14,288 bases of DNA from JANQGH01 sp039177555 (GCA_039177555.1 JBCDFV010000076.1:1-14288), one strand, 5' to 3'. Shown: positions 1-8,862, numbered from the stretch's first letter. Program-made: numbers and translations. The notes: generated from the sequence alone by a model not told the origin.

Positions 1-1629
<1,629 letters not shown>

Positions 1630-1640
1630 CGGGGCACCTG

Positions 1641-2528
1641 ATGGCCGACCGATCGGCGGCGAGTGACGTTGAAAGCCCTGGCGCAAGCCGGGGCTTTTCG
1701 CCATCGGGGCCAAGCGTCTGGGCTGGTTTGAGCCTCGACAGGCCGCGCCTCATGGGCATTGTGAACGTCACGCCCGACAGTTTTTCCGATGGCGGCCAGT
1801 TCGCCGAAACCTCCACCGCGATTGAGCACGGGCTGCGGCTCCTCGACGAGGGCGCGGATATCGTCGATGTCGGCGGCGAATCGACCCGACCCGGCGCGCA
1901 ACCGGTCGCGGTCGCCGAGGAGATCGACCGCACGATCCCGGTCGTTGCCGCGCTCGCCAAGGCGGGCGCCCGTGTTTCGATCGACACCAGACACGCCCGG
2001 ACCATGGCGGCCGCCATCGATGCCGGTGCCACCATCGTCAACGATGTGACAGCACTGACCGGCGACCCTGACAGCCTCAATCTCGTAGCGCGGCAACGCG
2101 TGCCGGTCGTCCTGATGCACATGCGGGGCGAGCCGCGCACGATGCAGGCCGAACCGCACTACGACGATGCAGTCGTCGATATCCGTGCCTATCTGGCCGA
2201 ACGCCTGGCCGACTGCGTGAGTGCTGGGATCGCAGAGGACGCCATCGTTCTCGACCCGGGCATCGGCTTCGGCAAGACCGTGGCGCACAATCTCGAACTG
2301 CTGCGCGGCTTGCCCGAGTTGGCATCGCTGGGCCGGCCGTTGTTGGTCGGCGCCAGCCGCAAGAGCTTCATCGGCAAGCTGAGCAGCGATGCGCCGACGA
2401 CCCACCGCTTGGGCGGCTCCCTTGCCGCAGCCCTCTTTGCCGCTGTAAACGGCGCCAGGCTGCTGCGCGTCCACGATGTCGCTGCAACCCGACAGGCGCT
2501 CGCGATTTGGCAAGCACTCGACGCCTGA
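1641..2528 (+). CDS. folP: Dihydropteroate synthase
   Basis: It condenses 6-hydroxymethyl-dihydropterin pyrophosphate with p-aminobenzoate to give dihydropteroate in cytosolic folate synthesis; it is the sulfonamide target. From the ATG at 1641 it is 295 aa. DHPS signatures are in order: LMGIVNVTPDSFSDGG (37-52), GADIVDVGGESTRPGA (71-86), SIDT (113-116), VNDVTAL (133-139), DPGIGFGKT (205-213), GASRKSFIG (237-245) and the terminal RVHDV (276-280). The core fold begins near residue 35, so the first 30 or so residues are an unconserved Ser/Pro/Gly-rich extension. A TTG at 1626 overlaps the ftsH stop (TTGA) and would add five residues; I prefer the ATG because nothing in those five looks conserved. 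The ftsH-folP-glmM order is a known alphaproteobacterial arrangement. Confidence 0.95.
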   Translation: MADRSAASDVESPGASRGFSPSGPSVWAGLSLDRPRLMGIVNVTPDSFSDGGQFAETSTAIEHGLRLLDEGADIVDVGGESTRPGAQPVAVAEEIDRTIPVVAALAKAGARVSIDTRHARTMAAAIDAGATIVNDVTALTGDPDSLNLVARQRVPVVLMHMRGEPRTMQAEPHYDDAVVDIRAYLAERLADCVSAGIAEDAIVLDPGIGFGKTVAHNLELLRGLPELASLGRPLLVGASRKSFIGKLSSDAPTTHRLGGSLAAALFAAVNGARLLRVHDVAATRQALAIWQALDA

Positions 2529-2563
2529 TTGTCGCCTTTTTTTCCGGAGAGTAGACTGTCCCC

Positions 2564-3943
2564 ATGACCAGAAAGCTCTTTGGTACAGACGGGATTCGCG
2601 GCACGGCCAACGCCGAACCGATGACGGCGGAAACCGCCTTGAAGGTCGCCTCGGCCGCCGGCCGCCATTTCCGCAACGGCGATCATCGCCACACGGTGAT
2701 CATCGGCAAGGACACGCGCCTATCCGGCTATTTGCTGGAACCGGCGCTGACGGCGGGCTTCATCTCCATGGGCATGGACGTCGTCCTGGTCGGCCCAATG
2801 CCGACCCCGGCGGTGGCCATGCTGACGCGGTCCATGCGCGCCGATTTGGGCGTCATGATATCCGCCTCGCACAACCCCTATCAGGACAACGGCATCAAGC
2901 TGTTCGGCCCGGACGGCTACAAGCTGTCGGACGAGGTGGAGGCCGCGATCGAACGGCGCATGGAACAGCCCACGGCAGATGATCTTGCCGCGCCGGCCGC
3001 CCTGGGCCGCGCCCGGCGCCTGGATGACGCGCAGGGCCGCTACATCGAGTTCGTCAAGTCCAGCTTTCCGCGTGGACTGCGGCTCGACGGTCTGAAGATC
3101 GTCGTCGACTGCGCCAATGGCGCGGCCTATCGCGTCGCCCCGCAAATCCTCTGGGAGCTCGGGGCCGAGGTGATCAAGATCGGCGTCGATCCCGACGGTC
3201 TGAACATCAACCGCGGTTGCGGTGCCACCGATACCTCGGCCATGCGCGAGGCGGTCGTCGTCCACAACGCCGATCTGGGCATCGCTCTGGACGGCGATGC
3301 CGACCGGTTGATCATGGCCGACGAACATGGTCAGCAGATCGACGGCGACCAGTTGATGGGCGTGATCGCCGAAAGCTGGGCCGCCAGCGGCCGCCTAGAC
3401 GGGGGCGGCATCGTCGCGACCGTCATGTCCAACCTCGGCTTGGAACGTCACCTGGACCGCTTGGGCCTGTCTTTGGCCCGCACGGCCGTCGGCGACCGCT
3501 ATGTGGTCGAGCATATGCGCGCCAATGGCTTCAATCTCGGCGGCGAACAGTCGGGCCACATCGTCCTGTCGGACTATGCCACCACGGGCGATGGCACGGC
3601 CGCAGCCCTTCAGGTGCTCGCCGTCATTCAGCAGCGCGGTGGTCCGGCGAGCGAGATCTGCCGCGCCTTCACGCCCGTACCGCAGATTCTGCGCAACGTC
3701 CGCTATTCGGTGACCGGCGGCGCAAACCCGCTGGAGGCTGAGAGCGTCAAGCGGTCGATCGGCGAGGCGGAGCGCCGGCTGAACCAAACGGGTCGGCTGG
3801 TGATCCGCAAGTCCGGCACCGAACCGTTGATCCGGGTCATGGCGGAAGGGGACGACGAGGCGCTGGTCGCCTCGGTGGTCGACGCTATCTGCGACAAGGT
3901 CGCGGCCGTTGATCGCGAGGTGGCGCACGCTGCCGGGACCTGA
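2564..3943 (+). CDS. glmM: Phosphoglucosamine mutase
   Basis: It interconverts glucosamine-6-phosphate and glucosamine-1-phosphate, feeding GlmU and UDP-GlcNAc for peptidoglycan and LPS. The protein is 459 aa, slightly longer than the usual 445-450. All four alpha-D-phosphohexomutase sites are visible: the phosphoserine loop ISASHNP with catalytic Ser102, metal-binding DGDADR (243-248), sugar-binding GEQSGH (327-332) and phosphate-binding RKSGTEP (415-421). The N-terminus KLFGTDGIRG is typical of GlmM rather than of phosphomannomutase. The start is the ATG at 2564; a GGAG at 2546-2549 lies 14 bp upstream, a long spacing. It begins 35 bp after folP, probably in the same operon. Confidence 0.96.
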   Translation: MTRKLFGTDGIRGTANAEPMTAETALKVASAAGRHFRNGDHRHTVIIGKDTRLSGYLLEPALTAGFISMGMDVVLVGPMPTPAVAMLTRSMRADLGVMISASHNPYQDNGIKLFGPDGYKLSDEVEAAIERRMEQPTADDLAAPAALGRARRLDDAQGRYIEFVKSSFPRGLRLDGLKIVVDCANGAAYRVAPQILWELGAEVIKIGVDPDGLNINRGCGATDTSAMREAVVVHNADLGIALDGDADRLIMADEHGQQIDGDQLMGVIAESWAASGRLDGGGIVATVMSNLGLERHLDRLGLSLARTAVGDRYVVEHMRANGFNLGGEQSGHIVLSDYATTGDGTAAALQVLAVIQQRGGPASEICRAFTPVPQILRNVRYSVTGGANPLEAESVKRSIGEAERRLNQTGRLVIRKSGTEPLIRVMAEGDDEALVASVVDAICDKVAAVDREVAHAAGT

Positions 3944-3950
3944 CCGAGCG

Positions 3951-3968
3951 CATTGTCTTGCGACAATG
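3951..3968. promoter_or_regulatory. Perfect 7-bp inverted repeat upstream of phzF-like gene
   Basis: CATTGTC and GACAATG flank a 4-base centre (TTGC), starting 8 bp after the glmM stop. There is no T-run on either side, so it does not look like an ordinary intrinsic terminator. It could be a dimeric repressor operator or a stabilising 3' hairpin for the glmM transcript. I cannot assign a regulator. Confidence 0.4.
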
Positions 3969-4000
3969 GTCGGCTTGACCCCGGAGGCATTCGAGGGTTA

Positions 4001-4016
4001 GTCCATTTTCATGGAC
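4001..4016 (+). promoter_or_regulatory. Hairpin enclosing the phzF-like start codon
   Basis: GTCCAT (4001-4006) and ATGGAC (4011-4016) are perfectly complementary around the loop TTTC, and the initiator ATG at 4011-4013 is in the 3' arm. In the mRNA this 6-bp stem would hold the start codon in a duplex. The repeat is visible; an effect on translation is inference. Confidence 0.35.
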
Positions 4017-4805
4017 ATTCCGTTCTTCCAGGTCGATGCGTTTGCCGATGCCGTGTTCAAGGGCAACCCGGCGGGCGTGTGCATTCTGGAGAGCTGGCTG
4101 GACGATTCGGTGCTGCAATCCATCGCGGCGGAAAACAACCTGTCGGAAACCGCATTTCTGGTCCCCGAAGGCACCGGCTACCGCCTGCGCTGGTTCACGC
4201 CGACGACGGAGGTGCCGCTCTGCGGCCACGCCACCCTGGCCAGTGCTTATGTCGTGTTCGAGCATTTCCGGCCAGAGGCAGAGCGTGTGCGTTTCGACAC
4301 CCTCCGGTCCGGTCTCCTGACGATCACGCGCGGTGTCGAAGGGCTGACCATGGACCTGCCGGCCCACACCATGACCACCCAGCCGAAGATCGATGGGCTG
4401 GAAGAGGCGCTGGGCGCCCCGTTTGGCGCCTTGAACGCGGTCAGCGACGGCATGGTTCTGGTGCCGCTGGCAAACGCTGCCGCCGTTCGTGATCTGAAGC
4501 CGGACATCGCGCGTCTGAAGGCCTTCGACAAGCACGCCTTCATCGTGACGGCGGCTGGCGACGGCATGGGTGTGGACTTCGTTTCGCGGGTCTTTGCGCC
4601 GTCGGTTGGGATCGCCGAGGATCCGGTGACCGGCGCCGCCCACTGCGCCCTGACGCCGTACTGGGTGGCGCGGCTCGGCCGCACGAACCTGTCGGCGTGG
4701 CAGATGTCCGCGCGCGGCGGCCGGTTGGGCTGCCGCCTGGGCGACGATCGGGTCTATCTCACCGGCCAGGTGATTCCCTATCTCAGCGGCACGATCCACA
4801 TCTGA
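4011..4805 (+). CDS. PhzF family isomerase-like protein
   Basis: This is a member of the PhzF/YddE family (diaminopimelate-epimerase-like double-barrel fold), whose characterised members carry out acid/base isomerisations such as the PhzF step in phenazine synthesis. At 264 aa it is a little short of the usual 270-300. Family marks: PFFQVDAFADAVFKGNPAGV at the N-terminus, NLSETAF with candidate catalytic Glu46, CGHATLA (71-77) with His73, and EDPVTGAAH (203-211) in the second half. There is no phenazine pathway beside it, so the substrate is unknown and I give no symbol. A GAGGG at 3993-3997 is the best nearby SD, 13 bp from the ATG. The GNAT gene begins 7 bp after its stop, so the two are probably translated from one message. 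Confidence 0.9.
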   Translation: MDIPFFQVDAFADAVFKGNPAGVCILESWLDDSVLQSIAAENNLSETAFLVPEGTGYRLRWFTPTTEVPLCGHATLASAYVVFEHFRPEAERVRFDTLRSGLLTITRGVEGLTMDLPAHTMTTQPKIDGLEEALGAPFGALNAVSDGMVLVPLANAAAVRDLKPDIARLKAFDKHAFIVTAAGDGMGVDFVSRVFAPSVGIAEDPVTGAAHCALTPYWVARLGRTNLSAWQMSARGGRLGCRLGDDRVYLTGQVIPYLSGTIHI

Positions 4806-4812
4806 GCCGACG

Positions 4813-5301
4813 ATGGCGGAGCCAGCGCCTGTTCTCGCTATCGCGCCGGCAGCGTCGGACCGGGATTGGTTGGAGGTCGCCAGACTGTTTCGCGCCTATG
4901 CCGACAGCCTCGACTTCTCGTTGGAATTCCAATGCTTTGGCCAGGAGGTCGAGGGGTTGCCGGGTGACTATGGTGCCCCGAATGGCGCCGCCTTCCTCGC
5001 AGTTCAGAACGACCGCACGATCGGCGTTGTCGCGGTCCGGCCGCTTGAGCCGAGGGTCTGCGAGTTGAAGCGCCTCTACATCACGCCGGAGGGGCGCGGG
5101 CAGGGGCTGGGCCGGGACCTGAGCCGCCGCGCGATGGACTGGGCGAAGGCAGCCGGCTACGACGCCATGCGGCTGGACACCCATGACAGCATGGCGGCTG
5201 CTATTGCCCTTTATCGCGATCTCGGGTTCGTGCCGATCCCCGCCTACAACGACCACCGGCTGGACGGGATGCACTATTTCGAATGCCGTCTGGCGCGTTG
5301 A
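4813..5301 (+). CDS. GNAT family N-acetyltransferase
   Basis: A 162-aa single-domain GNAT protein, which would transfer an acyl group from acyl-CoA to an amine or similar acceptor. Motif A is clear: a strand LKRLYITP (85-92) followed by the pyrophosphate-binding loop RGQGLG (95-100) and its helix. Motif B is AAAIALYRDLGFVPI (128-142), with the Tyr/Leu-Gly-Phe pattern typical of the family. The N-terminal half, which sets acceptor choice, is not diagnostic, so the substrate is unknown. It starts 7 bp after the PhzF-like stop and ends 14 bp before the preferred start of the MaoC-like gene, placing it in a three-gene cluster. Confidence 0.9.
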   Translation: MAEPAPVLAIAPAASDRDWLEVARLFRAYADSLDFSLEFQCFGQEVEGLPGDYGAPNGAAFLAVQNDRTIGVVAVRPLEPRVCELKRLYITPEGRGQGLGRDLSRRAMDWAKAAGYDAMRLDTHDSMAAAIALYRDLGFVPIPAYNDHRLDGMHYFECRLAR

Positions 5302-5315
5302 GCACCGGCACGACG

Positions 5316-5774
5316 ATGGCGCAGGGCCTCTATTTCGAAGATTTCTCCGTTGGTCAGCAGTTCTCGACGCCGGGCAAGACCATCACCGAGGGCGAAATCA
5401 TCCAGTTCGCCATGACCTACGACCCTCAGCCCTTTCATATCGACCGCGAGGCCGCCCGCGACGGCGCTTTCGGCGGCCTGATCGCATCCGGCTTTCAGAC
5501 CTTTGCGACGGCCTTCCGGCTGTTCCACATGGCCGGTGTGATCGGCGACGCCTCGCTCGGCAGCCCGGGCTGTGACGAGTTGCGGTGGCATTCGCCCGTA
5601 CGCCCGGATGACACGCTGACGGTCATCGCGGAGGTCGAGGAGGTGAGGGCGTCCCGATCGAAACCGGATCGCGGCCTGGTCAAGATCCGCCACAGGATGC
5701 ATGACCAGCATGGCCGGCTGGTGCTGTCCTATCTCGGCATTCACATCATCGCCTGCCGGGCCATTCCGGCCTAA
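5316..5774 (+). CDS. MaoC-like (R)-specific enoyl hydratase family protein
   Basis: A 152-aa single hot-dog domain of the MaoC/(R)-hydratase family, which typically adds water across trans-2-enoyl-CoA or acts on related thioesters. The core is MTYDPQPFHID followed by GLIASGFQTF; candidate catalytic residues are Asp36 and His41. The N-terminus LYFEDFSVGQ is the usual opening for this subfamily. The frame also has an ATG at 5283 overlapping the GNAT gene, giving 163 aa. I prefer 5316 because family similarity begins right after it, though neither start has a strong SD. It is the last gene of the PhzF-GNAT-MaoC cluster, and a stem-loop surrounds its stop codon. Confidence 0.88.
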   Translation: MAQGLYFEDFSVGQQFSTPGKTITEGEIIQFAMTYDPQPFHIDREAARDGAFGGLIASGFQTFATAFRLFHMAGVIGDASLGSPGCDELRWHSPVRPDDTLTVIAEVEEVRASRSKPDRGLVKIRHRMHDQHGRLVLSYLGIHIIACRAIPA

Positions 5775-5781
5775 AGGCCGG
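5766..5781 (+). terminator. GC hairpin with the maoC stop codon in its loop
   Basis: CCGGCC (5766-5771), loop TAAA, GGCCGG (5776-5781): a perfect 6-bp G+C stem with the TAA stop as the first three bases of the loop. No U-tract follows, so it is either a weak intrinsic terminator or an mRNA-stabilising stem at the end of the cluster. Confidence 0.35.
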
Positions 5782-5857
5782 CTCCGACAACAGCGCGCCC
5801 TGCGCTATGCCCATGCGCGCCTTGCGCCAGACGCATGGGGCGGTCGCGATTGCCTCG

Positions 5858-5885
5858 TTGACCTGCGGCCGCCGGCGACTATTCT
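5858..5885 (+). promoter_or_regulatory. Candidate sigma-70 promoter for serC
   Basis: TTGACC (5858-5863) matches five of six -35 consensus bases, and TATTCT (5880-5885) matches four of six -10 bases, with a 16-bp spacer. Transcription would start near 5892 and give a leader of about 50 nt before the serC ATG. It is the best promoter-like match I found in the window, but it is read by eye only. Confidence 0.45.
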
Positions 5886-5898
5886 CCGCCGCGGGCCA

Positions 5899-5939
5899 CA
5901 CCCCCCCAACGGGGTGCAACTATTCTGGAAGGAATAGTC
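5899..5939 (+). promoter_or_regulatory. serC leader with RBS-masking hairpin (candidate cis-regulatory RNA)
   Basis: Two adjacent stem-loops end just before serC. The first is CACCCC (5899-5904) with GGGGTG (5911-5916). The second is ACTATTC (5919-5925) with GAATAGT (5932-5938), loop TGGAAG. The serC Shine-Dalgarno GGAAGGAA (5927-5934) sits in the loop and 3' arm of the second stem, so folding would limit ribosome access. A 'serC RNA motif' upstream of serC operons in alphaproteobacteria has been described; I cannot confirm a match without a covariance model. The 8-mer GACTATTC also occurs at 5877-5884 and is fully complementary to 5932-5939. Confidence 0.5.
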
Positions 5940-5941
5940 AT

Positions 5942-7135
5942 ATGACGACCTCCGTCCCCGCGACGCCGGCCGAACGGCCCGACGTGCGCCCCGACAATCC
6001 CCATTTCTCGTCCGGACCGTGCGCCAAACGACCTGGCTGGTCGCTTGACGCCCTGCGCGACGGCGCCTTCGGGCGATCCCACCGCGCCAAGGGCGCAAAG
6101 GCCAAGCTCGCCGAGATCATCGAGCGCTCCAAGTCTGTTCTGGGCATCCCCGATGACTATCGCCTTGGCATCGTACCCGGGTCCGATACCGGCGCGTTCG
6201 AGATGGCGCTTTGGTCCATGCTCGGCGCGCGCGGCGTCGACGCGCTGGCTTGGGAAAGCTTCGGCGCCGGCTGGGTAACCGATATCGTCAAGCAGCTGAA
6301 GCCGGAGGACGCAAGGGTCCTGGAAGCACCGTATGGCCGCTTGCCGGACCTTGCGGCCGTAGACAGCGACCGCGACGTGGTCTTCACCTGGAACGGCACG
6401 ACCTCCGGCGTGCGGGTGCCGGACGGGAACTGGATCGCCGACGATCGCGCCGGCCTGACCTTCTGCGACGCGACCTCGGCCGTCTTCGCCATGGATCTGC
6501 CCTGGCGGAAACTCGACGTGGTGACTTGGTCCTGGCAGAAGGTGCTGGGCGGCTAGGGCGGACACGGCATGCTGGCCTTGAGCCCGCGCGCCGTCGAACG
6601 GCTGGAGACGTTTAGCCCCGACCACCCGCTGCCGAAAGTGTTCCGCTTGACCAAGGGCGGCAAGCTGATCGAAGGCATCTTCAAGGGCGAAACCATCAAC
6701 ACGCCGTCCATGCTGGCGGCGGAGGATGCGCTCGATGGGCTTCGTTGGGCGGAGTCGATCGGCGGCCTGCCGGCGCTGACGGCCAGATCGCAGGCCAATC
6801 TCGACGCCATCGCACGCTGGGTCGAGCAACGGCCCTGGGTCGACTTTCTGGCCGAGGACCCGGCGCACCGATCGTCGACCTCCATCTGCCTCAAGATCGT
6901 CGATCCCTGGTTCGCCGCGCTGGACCCAGACGCGCAGGCCGCCGTGCCAAAGCGGATGGCCGCGCTGCTCGAAGCCGAGGGCGTGGCCCTTGACATCAAC
7001 GGCTATCGCGACGCGCCGCCGGGCCTCAGGATCTGGGGCGGCGGTACGGTCGAAACCGCGGACATCGAGGCGCTGTTGCCATGGTTGGATTGGGCGTTCT
7101 CCAACGTCCAGCTTGACCAGGCAGAGGCTGCTTAA
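5942..7135 (+). pseudogene. serC: Phosphoserine aminotransferase, interrupted by in-frame amber codon
   Basis: SerC converts 3-phosphohydroxypyruvate and glutamate to phosphoserine and 2-oxoglutarate (PLP enzyme, second step of serine synthesis). The frame from ATG 5942 has a TAG at codon 205 (6554-6556) and then runs on in the same frame to TAA at 7133-7135; read through it would be 397 codons, normal for alphaproteobacterial SerC. Residues 1-204 include the phosphate-binding region and PLP Lys200 in WSWQKVLGG. The text after the stop resumes with GGHGMLALSPRAVERLE and later GIFKGETINTPSM. The family normally has Glu at the stop position, so one G-to-T change (GAG to TAG) explains it. The start is fixed by GGAAGGAA 7 bp upstream; residues encoded before 5942 look non-coding. 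An ATG at 6569 could restart the C-terminal piece (6569-7135), but neither half holds a complete active site. It could be a recent mutation, a sequencing error or suppression. serA follows. Confidence 0.85.
6554..6556 (+). other. serC: In-frame TAG within serC
   Basis: The amber codon follows ...KVLGG and precedes GGHGM, five codons after the PLP-binding lysine. No frameshift lies on either side. A purine-rich AGGG overlaps the TAG and lies about a dozen bases before the ATG at 6569, so reinitiation is conceivable but unproven. Confidence 0.9.
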
Positions 7136-7162
7136 GCCCGCTGGCCGAAAGACGTCCGAACA

Positions 7163-7182
7163 GCCGGCCAGGTATCGCCGGC
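7163..7182 (+). other. GC-rich stem-loop in serC-serA gap
   Basis: GCCGGC at 7163-7168 and again at 7177-7182 can pair around an 8-base loop. It lies 27 bp before the serA start. There is no U-run, so a role as leader structure or processing site is only a guess. Confidence 0.25.
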
Positions 7183-7208
7183 CCATTCTTCGCTCAGGAT
7201 TATCCCCC

Positions 7209-8789
7209 ATGCCCAAGGTTCTGATTTCCGACAAGCTAAGCCCCGCCGCCGTTGCGATCTTCAACCAGCGCGGCATCGAAACCGACGTGAACACCGGTCT
7301 TTCTCAGGACGAACTGATCGACGTGATCGGGTCCTATGACGGCCTGGCGATCCGGTCCGGCACGAAGGTGACAAAGCCGGTGCTGGAGGCCGCGAACGGC
7401 CTGAAAGTGGTCGGGCGCGCCGGCATCGGCGTCGACAATGTCGACATCCCGGCGGCGACGGCCAAGGGCGTCGTCGTCATGAACACGCCCTTCGGCAACT
7501 CCATCACCACGGCGGAACATGCGATCGCAATGATGTTTGCCCTGGCACGGCAAATCCCCCAGGCTGATCGCTCGACCCATGACGGCAAATGGGAAAAGTC
7601 GCGCTTCTTGGGCGCCGAACTGACCGGCAAGACGTTGGGCATCATCGGCGCCGGCAACATCGGCAGCATCGTTGCCGATCGTGCGCTGGGTCTGCGCATG
7701 CGGGTGATCGCCTACGACCCGTTCCTGTCGGAAGAACGGGCCATCGATCTGGGCGTCGAGAAGGTCGATTTGGACGCGCTGTTCCAACGCGCCGACATCA
7801 TCACCCTGCACACGCCCCTGACGGACCAAACCCGCGACATCATCAACGCGCGCGCCTTTGCCCAGATGAAGGATGGCGTGCGTATCGTCAATTGCGCGCG
7901 GGGCGGGCTGATCGACGAGACCGCGCTGAAGGCGGCGCTTGAGTCCGGCAAGGTGGCCAGTGCGGCGCTCGACGTCTTTGTCGAGGAACCGGCACGCGAC
8001 AATGCACTGTTCGGCATGCCGAATCTCGTCTGCACGCCGCACCTCGGCGCCTCGACCACGGAGGCGCAGGAAAATGTGGCCCTGCAAGTCGCCCAGCAGA
8101 TGTCCGACTATCTGCTGACCGGCGCCGTCACCAACGCGCTGAACATGCCGTCGATCAGCGCGGAGGACGCACCGCGCCTCGGCCCCTACCTGAAACTCGC
8201 CGACCAGTTGGGCAGCTTCGCGGGCCAGATTACCGAGTCAGGCATCAAGGAGGTCGAGGTCGAGTTCGAGGGCGAGATCGCGGCGCTGAACACACAGCCG
8301 ATCACATCGACGGTCCTGACCGGCCTGTTGCGGCCGTTCATCGACACGGTCAATCAGGTCTCCGCGCCCGTGATCGCGCGCGAGCGGGACATCGTCTTGC
8401 GGGAAACCAAGACCGAAACCGCCTCCGACTATGCCACGCTGATTCGCCTGACGGTAACGACCGATCGCCGAACACGGTCCATCGCCGGCTCGCTGTTCGG
8501 CGGCAGCAAGCCGCGCATCGTGGCGGTGGAGGAAATACCGCTGGAGGCGGAGTTGAGCCCCAACATGCTGTTCATGCGCAACGACGACAAGCCGGGCCTG
8601 ATCGGCCGGCTGGGCACGACCTTGGGCGACGCCGGCATCAACATCGCCAATTTCCACCTTGGGCGGCATGAGGAAAATGGCGGCGATGCGATCGCATTGC
8701 TGTCGGTTGACCAGCCCGTGGAGGACGCGCTGATCGACACGGTCTGCAGCTTTCCCGGTGTCCAGCGGGTCAAGGCCCTAAAGTTTTGA
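7209..8789 (+). CDS. serA: D-3-phosphoglycerate dehydrogenase, long form with ACT domain
   Basis: It oxidises 3-phosphoglycerate to 3-phosphohydroxypyruvate with NAD+, the committed step of serine synthesis. The protein is 526 aa, the size of the type with both an intervening (ASB-like) and an ACT domain. The substrate domain is split around the NAD-binding Rossmann fold: GIIGAGNIGS at 144-153 and the acidic YDPF at 169-172. Catalytic residues are Arg231 (NCARGG), Glu260 (VEEP) and His278 (TPHLGAST). The ASB-like domain spans about 320-440 and the ACT domain about 452-526 (MRNDDKPGLIG...NIANFHLGR), the usual serine feedback site. The frame stays open upstream into serC, but similarity starts at the ATG at 7209. 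The gap from serC is 73 bp, consistent with one serine-pathway operon. Confidence 0.96.
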   Translation: MPKVLISDKLSPAAVAIFNQRGIETDVNTGLSQDELIDVIGSYDGLAIRSGTKVTKPVLEAANGLKVVGRAGIGVDNVDIPAATAKGVVVMNTPFGNSITTAEHAIAMMFALARQIPQADRSTHDGKWEKSRFLGAELTGKTLGIIGAGNIGSIVADRALGLRMRVIAYDPFLSEERAIDLGVEKVDLDALFQRADIITLHTPLTDQTRDIINARAFAQMKDGVRIVNCARGGLIDETALKAALESGKVASAALDVFVEEPARDNALFGMPNLVCTPHLGASTTEAQENVALQVAQQMSDYLLTGAVTNALNMPSISAEDAPRLGPYLKLADQLGSFAGQITESGIKEVEVEFEGEIAALNTQPITSTVLTGLLRPFIDTVNQVSAPVIARERDIVLRETKTETASDYATLIRLTVTTDRRTRSIAGSLFGGSKPRIVAVEEIPLEAELSPNMLFMRNDDKPGLIGRLGTTLGDAGINIANFHLGRHEENGGDAIALLSVDQPVEDALIDTVCSFPGVQRVKALKF

Positions 8790-8798
8790 CACGCCGGC

Positions 8799-8834
8799 GG
8801 AGACATCTCCTGACGGCATGCCGGTTGCGTGCCG
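8799..8834 (+). other. Small inverted repeats in serA-hisZ gap
   Basis: GGAGACATCTCC (8799-8810) is a short stem, followed by the palindrome CGGCATGCCG (8814-8823), whose left part can also pair with TGCCG at 8830-8834. No U-tract follows. These may form a weak attenuation or processing structure between serA and hisZ, or be chance in GC-rich DNA. Confidence 0.22.
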
Positions 8835-8862
8835 CCGTGTCGCTCTCTAGCGTTTGGCCGAC

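Noticed and set aside
2537..2543. T7 run between folP and glmM as an intrinsic terminator
   Set aside because: No convincing stem precedes it, and the genes are likely co-transcribed.
3885..4799. A 304-codon minus-strand frame opposite the PhzF-like gene
   Set aside because: Antisense shadow of a well-supported gene; Arg/Gln/His-rich low-quality translation.
5807..5941. Upstream extension of serC by 45 codons
   Set aside because: The extension has no similarity to SerC and covers the promoter and leader; the strong RBS is just before ATG 5942.
6990..7208. Upstream extension of serA into serC
   Set aside because: Those codons overlap serC in another frame and have no SerA similarity; homology starts at ATG 7209.
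5879..7294. A 471-codon open frame on the minus strand opposite serC
   Set aside because: It lies antisense to a recognisable gene, its translation has no family features, and long antisense frames are common in GC-rich DNA where stop codons are scarce.
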